From: Cohnella sp. AR92
GTDB lineage: Bacteria; Bacillota; Bacilli; Paenibacillales; Paenibacillaceae
Reading direction: 5' to 3'
Length of the DNA: 64,000 bases
Assembly: GCF_003990975.1 (NCBI RefSeq)
Contig: NZ_RZJR01000008.1
Location: forward strand, 230,929 to 294,928
Below the pieces are notes generated by a model. That model was not told the DNA's origin. It searched no databases and worked only from the letters and a program-made list of their open reading frames with translations. Shown piece after piece: positions 56,601 through 64,000 of the stretch; the first letter of the stretch is position 1; each line of letters starts with the position of its first letter. The position numbers were made by a program, and so were the translations under genes.

Positions 56601-56623
56601 GGGGGAGTCCGCGAAACCTTGGC

Positions 56624-58117
56624 TTACGCTTCTACGGATTTCTTCGCTTCCGTCGTTGCGGCAACCGCGAAGTCCTTGCCCGGCTTCGTCTTGCGGATGA
56701 AGAACGCAAGCGCGAGCGCGGCAACCGTCAGCCAGAAGGCGTATTCGAAAGCATGGTTGATGCCGACGACTGTGCCTTGATTTTTAACTAACTGCATAGC
56801 AGCTTCATTCGTGGTATCCACTTTGCCCGCGATAATCAGATCCGTAATAGACGACTTCGTCTTGTTGCTCATAACCGTTACGAGCCATGCCGTTCCAAGC
56901 GCGCCGCCGACCGTTCTGAGCGTTTGGGACATCGCGGAACCGTGCGGGTTCAAGCGTTGCGGCAACTGGTTCATACCGGCCGTTTGAACAGGCATCATCA
57001 GCAGCGACATGCCGAACATCCGGATCGAGTACAAAACTACCATGAAGGTATAGGTCGTCTCGGTCGTCAGCTGCGTGAACTCCCACGTCGTGGCGGCGGT
57101 GATGATCAGGCCGACAACGGACAGCCAGCGCGCGCCGATCTTATCGAAGATCGCGCCGGTAATCGGCGACATGATCCCCATCAGGATCGCGCCAGGCAGC
57201 AGAGCGAGACCGGATTTGATCGGGGTCAATCCCAAGATGTTCTGCATGTAGATCGGCGTCAGGATCATGCCTGCGTACATGGCCATCGTAACCAGAATGT
57301 TGATCACCGTGGTCAAGGAGAACATGTCGTACTTGAACACGCGGAATTCCAGCAAAGGCTTCTTGTTGAACCATTCCTTGAGGACAAATGTAACGAGCGC
57401 GACAGCGCCGACCAGCAAGCTTACGATAACCGTCGCACTGTCCCAGCCATCGTTGCCGGCTTCGCTGAAGCCGAACAGCAGGCCGCCGAAGCCAAGCGTA
57501 GACAAGATAACGCCAAGCGTATTCAGCTTAGGCTTGGTAAGCTCGCCAACGTTCTTCATGAAGACAAAACCGATAATCAGAGCGATAACGGCAAGCGGAA
57601 GGATGATGTAGAACAGAACGTGCCAAGAATGATGCTCGACGATCCAACCGGATAGCGTCGGCCCGACGGCCGGCGCGAAGATCATCGCGACGCCCATCAT
57701 GCCCATCGCTTTACCGCGTTCTTCGACCTTGAAGATCGTCAGGACGACGATCGACATCAGCGGCATCATAATGCCCGCGCCTGCCGCTTGGATAATGCGG
57801 CCAGCCATCAGAAACTCGAAATTCCCCGCGAAGGCGCAGAATATCGTACCTATTAAGAATAAGAACATTGCGGTATTAAACAATTGCCGTGTCGAGAAGC
57901 GTCCAACCAAATAGGCGCTAAGAGGAATCAGCACGCCGTTGACGAGCATGAAGCCCGTCGTCAGCCACTGGGCCGTGTTCGTAGTGATGTGAAGATCGTC
58001 CATGATCTTCGGCAAAGCCACGTTAAGAAGCGTTTGGTTAAGGATCGTAACGAACGCTCCGATAATAATAGCGGCCATAATAGGCCCGCGTTTAAATGCT
58101 GCAACTGCTTGACTCAT
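56624..58117 (-). CDS. MFS multidrug efflux transporter, DHA2 (EmrB/QacA) family
   Basis: 497 residues with about 14 membrane segments. Marks: VTILNQTLLNVALPKIMDDL (motif D1), WLTTGFMLVNGVLIPLSAYL, RIIQAAGAGIMMPL, GPTLSGWIVEHHSWHVLFYI (motif C). It begins 3 nt after marR, so the regulator and pump form one unit. Probable drug or toxic compound exporter; no tie to purine use is evident beyond location. Confidence 0.93.
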   Translation of the reverse strand: MSQAVAAFKRGPIMAAIIIGAFVTILNQTLLNVALPKIMDDLHITTNTAQWLTTGFMLVNGVLIPLSAYLVGRFSTRQLFNTAMFLFLIGTIFCAFAGNFEFLMAGRIIQAAGAGIMMPLMSIVVLTIFKVEERGKAMGMMGVAMIFAPAVGPTLSGWIVEHHSWHVLFYIILPLAVIALIIGFVFMKNVGELTKPKLNTLGVILSTLGFGGLLFGFSEAGNDGWDSATVIVSLLVGAVALVTFVLKEWFNKKPLLEFRVFKYDMFSLTTVINILVTMAMYAGMILTPIYMQNILGLTPIKSGLALLPGAILMGIMSPITGAIFDKIGARWLSVVGLIITAATTWEFTQLTTETTYTFMVVLYSIRMFGMSLLMMPVQTAGMNQLPQRLNPHGSAMSQTLRTVGGALGTAWLVTVMSNKTKSSITDLIIAGKVDTTNEAAMQLVKNQGTVVGINHAFEYAFWLTVAALALAFFIRKTKPGKDFAVAATTEAKKSVEA

Positions 58118-58120
58118 CGG

Positions 58121-58567
58121 TTACCCTCTCTCCAAGTTCTCCGTTTTCTCTAATAAAGCCACAATTTTCTTATGAATCTTGATCAGTTCGTTAACATCCG
58201 ATTCATCCATTTGCATCAAAGGCTCCATCATCTGCATTCTTCTCTCGTTCGCCTGATTATACAGCTCCTCCCCTTTATGGGTAATTCTCAACCTCACGGA
58301 TCGCCGGTCCCGTTCTCCGCGCTCTCGGATGAGCAGCCCCATCTTCACCATTCGATCCACGATCCCGCTCGTCGCGCTATTCCCGACAAATAAACAATCC
58401 GCCAGCTCGGAGACGCCGATCTGCGGAGTTTTGTCCAGGATTTTGAGCACCATCAGCTGAATCGGCGTAAGGCCAAGGTCCTCCGACGCGTTCCATATGG
58501 CATGGTGCATCGACTGGTTGACCTCTCGGAACGACAGGAAGATATCCGTGATTCGATTGCTATCCAT
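58121..58567 (-). CDS. MarR-family transcriptional regulator
   Basis: 148 residues, winged HTH: LTPIQLMVLKILDKTPQIGV, SELADCLFVGNSATSGIVDR, MVKMGLLIRERGERDRRSVR. Start ATG at 58567 with GAGGT 6 nt before. Likely represses itself and the downstream MFS pump through the palindromes in its own leader. Confidence 0.93.
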   Translation of the reverse strand: MDSNRITDIFLSFREVNQSMHHAIWNASEDLGLTPIQLMVLKILDKTPQIGVSELADCLFVGNSATSGIVDRMVKMGLLIRERGERDRRSVRLRITHKGEELYNQANERRMQMMEPLMQMDESDVNELIKIHKKIVALLEKTENLERG

Positions 58568-58586
58568 TCTAGACCTCGACACCTCT

Positions 58587-58617
58587 CGTACAAATAGTAC
58601 GCCTGCGAATGATTCGC
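58587..58617. promoter_or_regulatory. Candidate MarR operator: two adjacent palindromes
   Basis: CGTACAAATAGTACG (58587-58601) and GCGAATGATTCGC (58605-58617) lie between the marR promoter and its start codon, just downstream of the expected transcription start. Two different palindromes could bind one dimer each, or only one is the operator. Confidence 0.6.
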
Positions 58618-58626
58618 GTACACACT

Positions 58627-58655
58627 AATTTATCACTAAGATATTTACACGTCAA
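58627..58655 (-). promoter_or_regulatory. Predicted marR-MFS promoter
   Basis: Minus strand TTGACG (58650-58655), 17-bp spacer, extended -10 TGATAAATT (hexamer 58627-58632). Confidence 0.75.
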
Positions 58656-58675
58656 TAATAAAAGAATAACGAAAA

Positions 58676-58718
58676 GAAAAAACGACGGTATCCGTCCAAT
58701 GAACAGGATTCCGCCGTT
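58676..58718 (-). terminator. Terminator after ftsY
   Basis: Minus strand: 13-bp stem AACGGCGGAATCC / GGATACCGTCGTT (one mismatch, one G-T), followed by T6. It isolates ftsY from the inserted block. Confidence 0.85.
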
Positions 58719-58767
58719 CTATTCTCGTTATGCGATTGTCGCGCTTTAGAATGCGTATGAACAAGGA

Positions 58768-59769
58768 TTAGGCTTCCTCTTCGGATTCGCCTTCTTCGGA
58801 AGCCAATCCCGCGAACAGGGCATGCACGAACTGCTCGGCGTCGAACTCCTGCAGGTCGTCCATCTTCTCTCCGAGCCCGACGAACTTCACCGGCAGGCTC
58901 AGCTCGCTGCGGATCGCGATCACGATGCCGCCCTTCGCCGTGCCGTCCAGCTTGGTCAGCACGAGGCCGGACACGCCGCTCTTCTCGCCGAACAGCTTCG
59001 CCTGCTGCAGGGCGTTCTGGCCGGTCGTCGCGTCAAGTACCAGGATGGTCTCGTGCGGCGCTCCCGGAATCTCGCGCTGGATGACGCGATAAATCTTCGA
59101 GAGCTCCTCCATGAGATTCGCCTTGTTCTGCAAGCGGCCCGCCGTATCGCACAGCAGCACGTCGACGTTCCGCTGCTTCGCCGCTTGGACGGCATCGAAC
59201 ATAACCGCCGCCGGGTCCGAGCCCGCTCCCTGGCGAATGACATCGACGCCGACCCGCTGACCCCACACTTCAAGCTGTTCGATCGCTCCCGCGCGGAACG
59301 TATCGCCTGCCGCCATCAGGACGGACTTCCCTTCCTGCTTGAAGCGCCAAGCCAGCTTGCCGATCGTCGTCGTCTTGCCGACCCCGTTCACGCCGACGAA
59401 CAGGATAACCGTAATGCCGTTCGGGTTCATCTTCAGCGACGTCTGCTCTTCCGATCCCTTCAGAAGCCCGACGAGCTTCTCCGTCATGATCGGCTGCAGC
59501 TCGGCAGGATCCTCGATCTTGCGCTTCTTCACTTCCGCGCGAAGCTCGTCGATGAGCTCCATCACGGTGTTGACGCCGACATCGGCCCCGATCAGGATCT
59601 CTTCCAGCTCTTCGAAGAACGCCTCGTCGATCTTCTTCCGTCTCGAGAAGAGATCGACTACCTGGCCGACGAACGCGTCTCTCGTCTTGGCCAGGCCGTC
59701 CTTGAACTTATTCGTGATCGCTTCCGTCTTCGAAGCGATGCTCTCCTTCAACCGCTTAAAGAAACTCAT
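58768..59769 (-). CDS. ftsY: FtsY, SRP receptor GTPase
   Basis: Docks SRP-ribosome complexes at the membrane. 333 residues from the ATG at 59769 (GGAGGAAGAG before it): SFFKRLKESIASKTEAITNK, the N domain, then GVNGVGKTTTIGKLAWRF, DTFRAGAIEQLEVW, DTAGRLQNKANLMEEL, TKLDGTAKGGIVIAI and GLGEKMDDLQEFD. Short acidic C-terminus. Normally next to ylxM-ffh; here 36 kb away. Confidence 0.97.
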   Translation of the reverse strand: MSFFKRLKESIASKTEAITNKFKDGLAKTRDAFVGQVVDLFSRRKKIDEAFFEELEEILIGADVGVNTVMELIDELRAEVKKRKIEDPAELQPIMTEKLVGLLKGSEEQTSLKMNPNGITVILFVGVNGVGKTTTIGKLAWRFKQEGKSVLMAAGDTFRAGAIEQLEVWGQRVGVDVIRQGAGSDPAAVMFDAVQAAKQRNVDVLLCDTAGRLQNKANLMEELSKIYRVIQREIPGAPHETILVLDATTGQNALQQAKLFGEKSGVSGLVLTKLDGTAKGGIVIAIRSELSLPVKFVGLGEKMDDLQEFDAEQFVHALFAGLASEEGESEEEA

Positions 59770-60044
59770 TCTCTCTTCCTCCAACGCCGGAACGATGCCC
59801 GGCGAATCTCTGCCTATGTCATACCATATGATCCGATGATGAGACCGTGCAATAAGGGCGATTGCCGTTGATATCGGGTTACGGCACAATTCGCGGCCTT
59901 CTGAGCCTCTGTAACCCGACTTTGTCGGGTTACAGCGCGATCATCCCGCGCAAGCGCACAGCGCCAAGGGCAAGAGCCAAGCTCGCCGAAAATTGCCTAT
60001 CAACCTCATACCCTCGTTAAACCATCCGCATTAATCCGCCAAAG
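59770..60044 (-). other. smc-ftsY gap with palindromic repeat
   Basis: 275 bp with no gene. It contains the palindrome at 59910-59934 plus an isolated half site (TCGGGTTACGGC at about 59874-59885) identical to sequence at 32810-32821. A weak promoter for ftsY (TTGCAC ... TATGGT on the minus strand) may lie around 59825-59850. Confidence 0.5.
59910..59934. repeat. Dispersed palindromic repeat, copy B
   Basis: 11-bp arms TGTAACCCGAC / GTCGGGTTACA around TTT, perfect. Shares the TAACCCGA/TCGGGTTA core with copy A at 32797-32817. No T-run follows on either strand. Confidence 0.75.
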
Positions 60045-63000
60045 TTACGCCGAAGCGATCATCTCTTCGCCTTCCTCCAGCTTGACGGAGACGAGCTTGG
60101 ACACGCCGCCCTCTTCCATCGTTACCCCGTACAGGCGGTCCGCCTCTTCCATCGTTCCCTTGCGGTGCGTAACGACGATAAACTGGGTCTGCTCGGAGAA
60201 CTCCCTCATGTAATGCGCATAGCGGGCGACGTTCGCTTCGTCCAGCGCCGCTTCGACTTCGTCGAGCACGCAGAACGGAACCGGCTTGACGTTCAGGATC
60301 GCGAACAGCAGGGCGATCGCCGTCAAGGCTCGCTCTCCGCCCGACAGGAGCTGCAGATTCTGCAGCTTCTTGCCCGGCGGCTGCGCCACGATGTCGATCC
60401 CCGTGTCCAGCGGGCGATCCGGCTCGACCAGGATCAGGTCGGCGCGGCCGCCTCCGAACAGGCGGGAGAATACCACGACGAAGTGCTTGCGAATCTCCTC
60501 GAAGGTCGTGCGGAACCGCTTCGACATCTCGTCGTCCATCTCGCGGATAATCGCGTGCAGCTTCGACTTCGCTTCGATCAGGTCGTCCTTCTGGCCCGAC
60601 AGGAATTCGAAGCGCTCGCTGACGCGTTTGAACTCCTCGATCGCGCCGAGGTTGACGTCCCCGAGCAGCGTGATCTTCCGCTTCAGCTCCCGGACCTCGT
60701 TCTGCGTCGCCGGAACGTCCTCCGGCACCGGATACTTCGTCTTCGCCCATTCGAAGCCGATCTCGTACTCTTCGCTTAGCTTGCGGAGCAGGTTGTCCAG
60801 CTCGACGTCCATCCGGTTCGTCGAGATCTCGGCCTGCCGCAGCTGCTCCTCGACCTGCTTCAGCCGGGCGCGCTGATCCTTGGTCTCGTTCTCTTTCACT
60901 TCGAGGACCCGCAGCCGCTCCGCGCGGTCGGAACGCTTGAACTCGATGTTCTCCGTGAATTCGCGTTTCGCGATGCGCAGCTCGTTCAGCTTCTCCCGCT
61001 GGGCGGTCAGCTCGCCGATCGTCCGCTCCATCTCTTCGGCGTTGTTCCGGAGCGCCTCGGTCAGTTGGCGCTTCTCCGAATCGAGCCTCGCCCATTCGCT
61101 CTGGAAGCGAGCGGTCTGCGCGCTGAGAGATTGGCGTTCCTGCTCCAGACGAGCCATCGCGACCTTCAGCTCGGTCAGCGAAGCCTGCAGCTCTTCCTTC
61201 GCGGTCTGGCTTCGGCGGCGAAGCTCCTCGGCTTCCTTGATCGCTTCTTGCAGCCGGTTCTCGTCTTCCGTGAACTTCGCCAGACGCGCATCGGCTTCCG
61301 CCTTCGACTCGTCCAGCGCCGCCATCTCGGTGCCGAGAATGGCGGATTCGCCGTCCAGCACCGACTCCAGCTCTCCGTGCTGCTTCTCTTCATTGCGAAG
61401 CTGCTGCAGCTCGGCAGACGCCTGCTGCTCGTTCATGCGAGCCTTCTCGCCCAGCTCGCGGAGCTGCTCGATGCTCTGGCTGACGAGACCCAGCTCCTTC
61501 TTGAGATCGTCCACGAGATCTCTCGCCGCCGTCTTCGCTTGCTCGGCTTGAGCGATGTCGCGTTCCAGCTCCTCGAGCTGGCGTTGACGGCCCAGCAGAC
61601 TGGACGACTTCTTCTGCAGGCTTCCCCCCGTCATCGAGCCGCCCGGATTCACGACGTCGCCCTCAAGGGTGACGACGCGATAACGATACTGCAGTCTCGA
61701 CGCGATTCGGTTCGCTTGCTCGAGCTTCTCCGAGATCAGGACATTGCCCAGCAGGCTCCCGACGATTCCCGAATAACGGGACTCCGCCTTCACCAATTCG
61801 GAGGCGACGCCGACGAAGCCCTCGGCTTCCCCGAGGATTCGGCGGTCGCTCTCCCCGATCGTTCTCGCTTTGATGACATCCAGCGGCAGGAACGTCGCGC
61901 GTCCGGACTGCCTCTGCTTCAGGTAAGCGATCGCGGTGCGGGAGGTCGATTCGTTCTCCATGACGATATTTTGCATTGCGCCGCCAAGCGCCGTCTCGAT
62001 CGCCGTCTCCAGATGGGCCGGCACTCCGATCAGCTCGGCGACGGCTCCGTGAACGCCGTGAAGCTGTCCGCGCTTCGACGCCTTCAGCACTTCTCTTACC
62101 CCGTGCTGGAAGCCGTCGTAATCGTTCTGAAGCTCCTTGATCGTATCCCGCCTTGAGACGAGAGCTTCGCGTCTCTGCTCGGCTTTTCTCGCTTCCGCTT
62201 GCGCTTCCTCCAGGCTCCGCTGAACGTCCGCGGATCTGGCCCCTTCCGCCACGTAGCGGTCCCGCGATTCGCCGACCGCCGCCGTGCATTCGGCCAGCTT
62301 CGCTTCCAGCTCGGCCCTGCGAGCGGCAAGCGCTTCGCGCTGCTCCGCCCACTTCTCCCGCTCTTCGGCGGTTCGGCTCATCCGCTTCTCGAGCACTTCC
62401 TTCTGCTGGACGCAGTAGCGGATATCGTTGCGAGCCTGCGCCATCGCGTTCATCGCGTCGAATAGCTCCGCCTTCAGCTTCTCCTCCGCGTCGCTGCTGC
62501 CGTCGACGAAGCCCAGCTTCGTCTCCTCCAGCTCGTGCTTCTTCGTCAGCTCGGCGAGCTCGCTCTCCGTCTGCTCCTTGCGGGCCGCCAACTCCTGGCC
62601 CTCCGCCGCAAGCTCCGCCAACCGCTGCTCCGCCTGGGACAAGCTCTCGGTCAACCCCTCGCGCGTACGCTCCAGGTTGGTCCGGCGCTCGCCCAACAGC
62701 TCGGCGTAGCCTTCGCTTTTCTCCGTCTCTTCGGAAGTGTGCAACAGCTCGTCCTGCAGCTTCTCGAGCGTCTCCTCCAACCGATGGAGCGCCCCCCGGT
62801 CCTCTTCCAGCATCGCGTCGTGGCGGCTGACCTCGGCAGACAGCGCCAGCTCTTCTTCCTTCAGCTTCGCGAGCTTCTCGTTCGTCTCGTTCCAGGTAGC
62901 GTGCACCGTCTCGATCTGATGGACGTAAAGCGCGATTTCCTTGGCTTTGAGCTCTTCCTTGAGCGTCTTGAACTTCTCCGCCTTCTCGGATTGCTCGCGG

Positions 63001-63614
63001 AGAGGCTCGACCTGCCCTTCCAGCTCCGTCACCAGGTCGTTGATCCGCAGCAGATTCGCTTCGGTGTCCTCAAGCTTCTTCTGCGCTTCCTTCTTGCGGG
63101 ACTTGTACTTGACGATTCCCGACGCTTCCTCGAAGATGCCGCGACGATCCTCGGAACGGGTACTCAGAATCTCTTCGATTCGGCCCTGTCCGATGATCGA
63201 GTAGGCTTCCTTGCCGATACCCGTATCCATGAAGAGCTCGGTGATATCCTTCAGGCGGCATGGCTGTTTATTGATCAGGTATTCGCTGTCCCCGCTGCGA
63301 TGCACCCGGCGGGTGACCGTCACTTCGGTAAAGTCGAGCGGAAGCGTCTTGTCCTGATTATCGAAAGTAATCGATACTTCGCCGAAGTTGACCGCCTTGC
63401 GCGCGTCGCTCCCGGCGAAAATGACGTCCTGCATGTTGCCGCCGCGCAGGCTCTTCGCGCTCTGCTCGCCGAGCACCCAGCGGATCCCGTCGGAAATATT
63501 GCTCTTGCCGCTGCCGTTCGGTCCGACGACCGCGGTGATCCCCCGCCCGAATTCGAGCGCGGTGCGATCGGCGAACGATTTGAAGCCGGCGAGTTCTATC
63601 CCTTTGAGATACAT
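60045..63614 (-). CDS. smc: Smc, chromosome segregation ATPase
   Basis: 1189 residues. Head half with Walker A VGPNGSGKSNISDGIRWVLG, long coiled coil, hinge near residues 520-640 (HGVHGAVAELIGVPAHLETA, GGAMQNIVMENE), second coiled coil, and C-terminal head with LSGGERALTAIALLFAILNV and FCVLDEVEAALDEANVARYA. Full length. Forms condensin with ScpA/ScpB. Follows rnc by 26 bp. Confidence 0.98.
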   Translation of the reverse strand: MYLKGIELAGFKSFADRTALEFGRGITAVVGPNGSGKSNISDGIRWVLGEQSAKSLRGGNMQDVIFAGSDARKAVNFGEVSITFDNQDKTLPLDFTEVTVTRRVHRSGDSEYLINKQPCRLKDITELFMDTGIGKEAYSIIGQGRIEEILSTRSEDRRGIFEEASGIVKYKSRKKEAQKKLEDTEANLLRINDLVTELEGQVEPLREQSEKAEKFKTLKEELKAKEIALYVHQIETVHATWNETNEKLAKLKEEELALSAEVSRHDAMLEEDRGALHRLEETLEKLQDELLHTSEETEKSEGYAELLGERRTNLERTREGLTESLSQAEQRLAELAAEGQELAARKEQTESELAELTKKHELEETKLGFVDGSSDAEEKLKAELFDAMNAMAQARNDIRYCVQQKEVLEKRMSRTAEEREKWAEQREALAARRAELEAKLAECTAAVGESRDRYVAEGARSADVQRSLEEAQAEARKAEQRREALVSRRDTIKELQNDYDGFQHGVREVLKASKRGQLHGVHGAVAELIGVPAHLETAIETALGGAMQNIVMENESTSRTAIAYLKQRQSGRATFLPLDVIKARTIGESDRRILGEAEGFVGVASELVKAESRYSGIVGSLLGNVLISEKLEQANRIASRLQYRYRVVTLEGDVVNPGGSMTGGSLQKKSSSLLGRQRQLEELERDIAQAEQAKTAARDLVDDLKKELGLVSQSIEQLRELGEKARMNEQQASAELQQLRNEEKQHGELESVLDGESAILGTEMAALDESKAEADARLAKFTEDENRLQEAIKEAEELRRRSQTAKEELQASLTELKVAMARLEQERQSLSAQTARFQSEWARLDSEKRQLTEALRNNAEEMERTIGELTAQREKLNELRIAKREFTENIEFKRSDRAERLRVLEVKENETKDQRARLKQVEEQLRQAEISTNRMDVELDNLLRKLSEEYEIGFEWAKTKYPVPEDVPATQNEVRELKRKITLLGDVNLGAIEEFKRVSERFEFLSGQKDDLIEAKSKLHAIIREMDDEMSKRFRTTFEEIRKHFVVVFSRLFGGGRADLILVEPDRPLDTGIDIVAQPPGKKLQNLQLLSGGERALTAIALLFAILNVKPVPFCVLDEVEAALDEANVARYAHYMREFSEQTQFIVVTHRKGTMEEADRLYGVTMEEGGVSKLVSVKLEEGEEMIASA

Positions 63615-63640
63615 CGATTAACCGTCACCTCTCCCGTCCC

Positions 63641-64000
63641 TTAGGATGTTCCGTTCTCCTTGGAGCCTTCCTGCAAGTGCAGCAAAGCTTTGGCTGCCGC
63701 CTTCTGCTCCGCTTCCTTCTTCGAGCGTCCGACCCCTTCGCCCAGCTTCTGGTCCCCGACCTGAACGATAACGACGAACTCCCGGTCGTGAGCCGGTCCT
63801 CGTTCCTCGACCGTCCGGTATTCCAGCGGTCCCAGGTTCCATTGCTGAACTTTCTCCTGGAGCTCCGTCTTGTGATCCTTAAGCGGCAGACGGCTGGCCT
63901 TCGGCAGATGAGGGAATAGATGGTCGTCCAGGAATGCGCGCACCACATCCAGGCCTTGATCGAGATAGAGAGCGCCGACGAACGCCTCGAACGCATCCGC
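63641..64000 (-). CDS. rnc: Ribonuclease III, C-terminal part
   Basis: About 119 C-terminal residues in the window. ADAFEAFVGALYLDQGLDVV is the end of the nuclease domain with its catalytic acidic residues; after it comes the double-stranded RNA-binding domain (DHKTELQEKVQQWNLGPLEY, VGRSKKEAEQKAAAKALLHL). The start lies beyond the right edge. Order rnc-smc-ftsY as in Bacillus. Confidence 0.95.
   Translation of the reverse strand, partial: ADAFEAFVGALYLDQGLDVVRAFLDDHLFPHLPKASRLPLKDHKTELQEKVQQWNLGPLEYRTVEERGPAHDREFVVIVQVGDQKLGEGVGRSKKEAEQKAAAKALLHLQEGSKENGTS

Larger units (their letters stand above)
56220..56623 (-). other. Promoter region of the nine-gene operon
   Basis: About 400 bp without a gene. 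In order from the right: the MFS terminator (56548-56600), a 7/8 GlnR box (56442-56458), a perfect GlnR box (56389-56405) and a SigA-type promoter (56344-56371). The remaining leader of about 120 nt shows nothing else I can name. Confidence 0.7.

Noticed and set aside
23072..58567. Purine block as a recent mobile island (ICE, prophage or transposon)
   Set aside because: No integrase, transposase, tRNA target, terminal repeats or mobilisation genes were seen at either border or inside.

Overview
The window comes from a high-GC member of the Paenibacillaceae (Paenibacillus/Cohnella type). The evidence is the Bacillus-like housekeeping gene order, Gram-positive ribosome binding sites, lipoproteins with lipoboxes, and a CodY/GlnR/PucR style of regulation. 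Nearly every gene lies on the minus strand; only yifB (10976-12529) is on the plus strand. Both ends are cut: flgB at the left edge and rnc at the right edge.

Layout, in the direction of transcription (right to left). rnc-smc-ftsY (64000-58768) is the conserved start. In Bacillus ftsY is followed directly by ylxM-ffh; here about 35.7 kb (23072-58567) lies between ftsY and ylxM. The conserved order then resumes: ylxM-ffh-rpsP-khpA-rimM-trmD-rplS-lepB-rbgA-rnhB-ylqG-ylqH-yraN, an intergenic 51-bp tandem repeat with divergent yifB, then sucCD-dprA-topA-trmFO-hslVU-codY-flgB. The xerC/codV gene usually found between trmFO and hslV is missing.

The inserted block holds: (i) marR plus a DHA2 efflux pump; (ii) a nine-gene operon (56219 to 46291) with a Rieske oxygenase, three deaminase-type amidohydrolases, an SDR, an Ntn-hydrolase, an alpha/beta hydrolase, a protein of three fused RidA domains and an arylmalonate-decarboxylase/maleate-isomerase-like protein, whose substrate I cannot name; (iii) pucR, a fourth deaminase-type amidohydrolase and the XDH maturation pair pucA/pucB; (iv) a 14-gene operon (41036 to 24638) with a BMP-type ABC importer, xanthine dehydrogenase with two tandem molybdenum subunits, guanine deaminase, OHCU decarboxylase, 5-hydroxyisourate hydrolase, allantoinase, allantoate amidohydrolase and ureidoglycine-glyoxylate aminotransferase; and (v) a beta-propeller-like lipoprotein. 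Together (iii) and (iv) take purines from uptake through urate and allantoin to ammonia and glycine, except that no urate oxidase is present.

The strongest new signal is regulatory. The promoters of units (ii), (iii) and (iv) each carry a perfect TGTNAN7TNACA box (the GlnR/TnrA operator) and a second box with one mismatch, and I found none in the other intergenic regions I scanned. This ties the unknown Rieske/RidA operon to nitrogen-limited purine use and suggests that it breaks down a purine-like or other nitrogen heterocycle.
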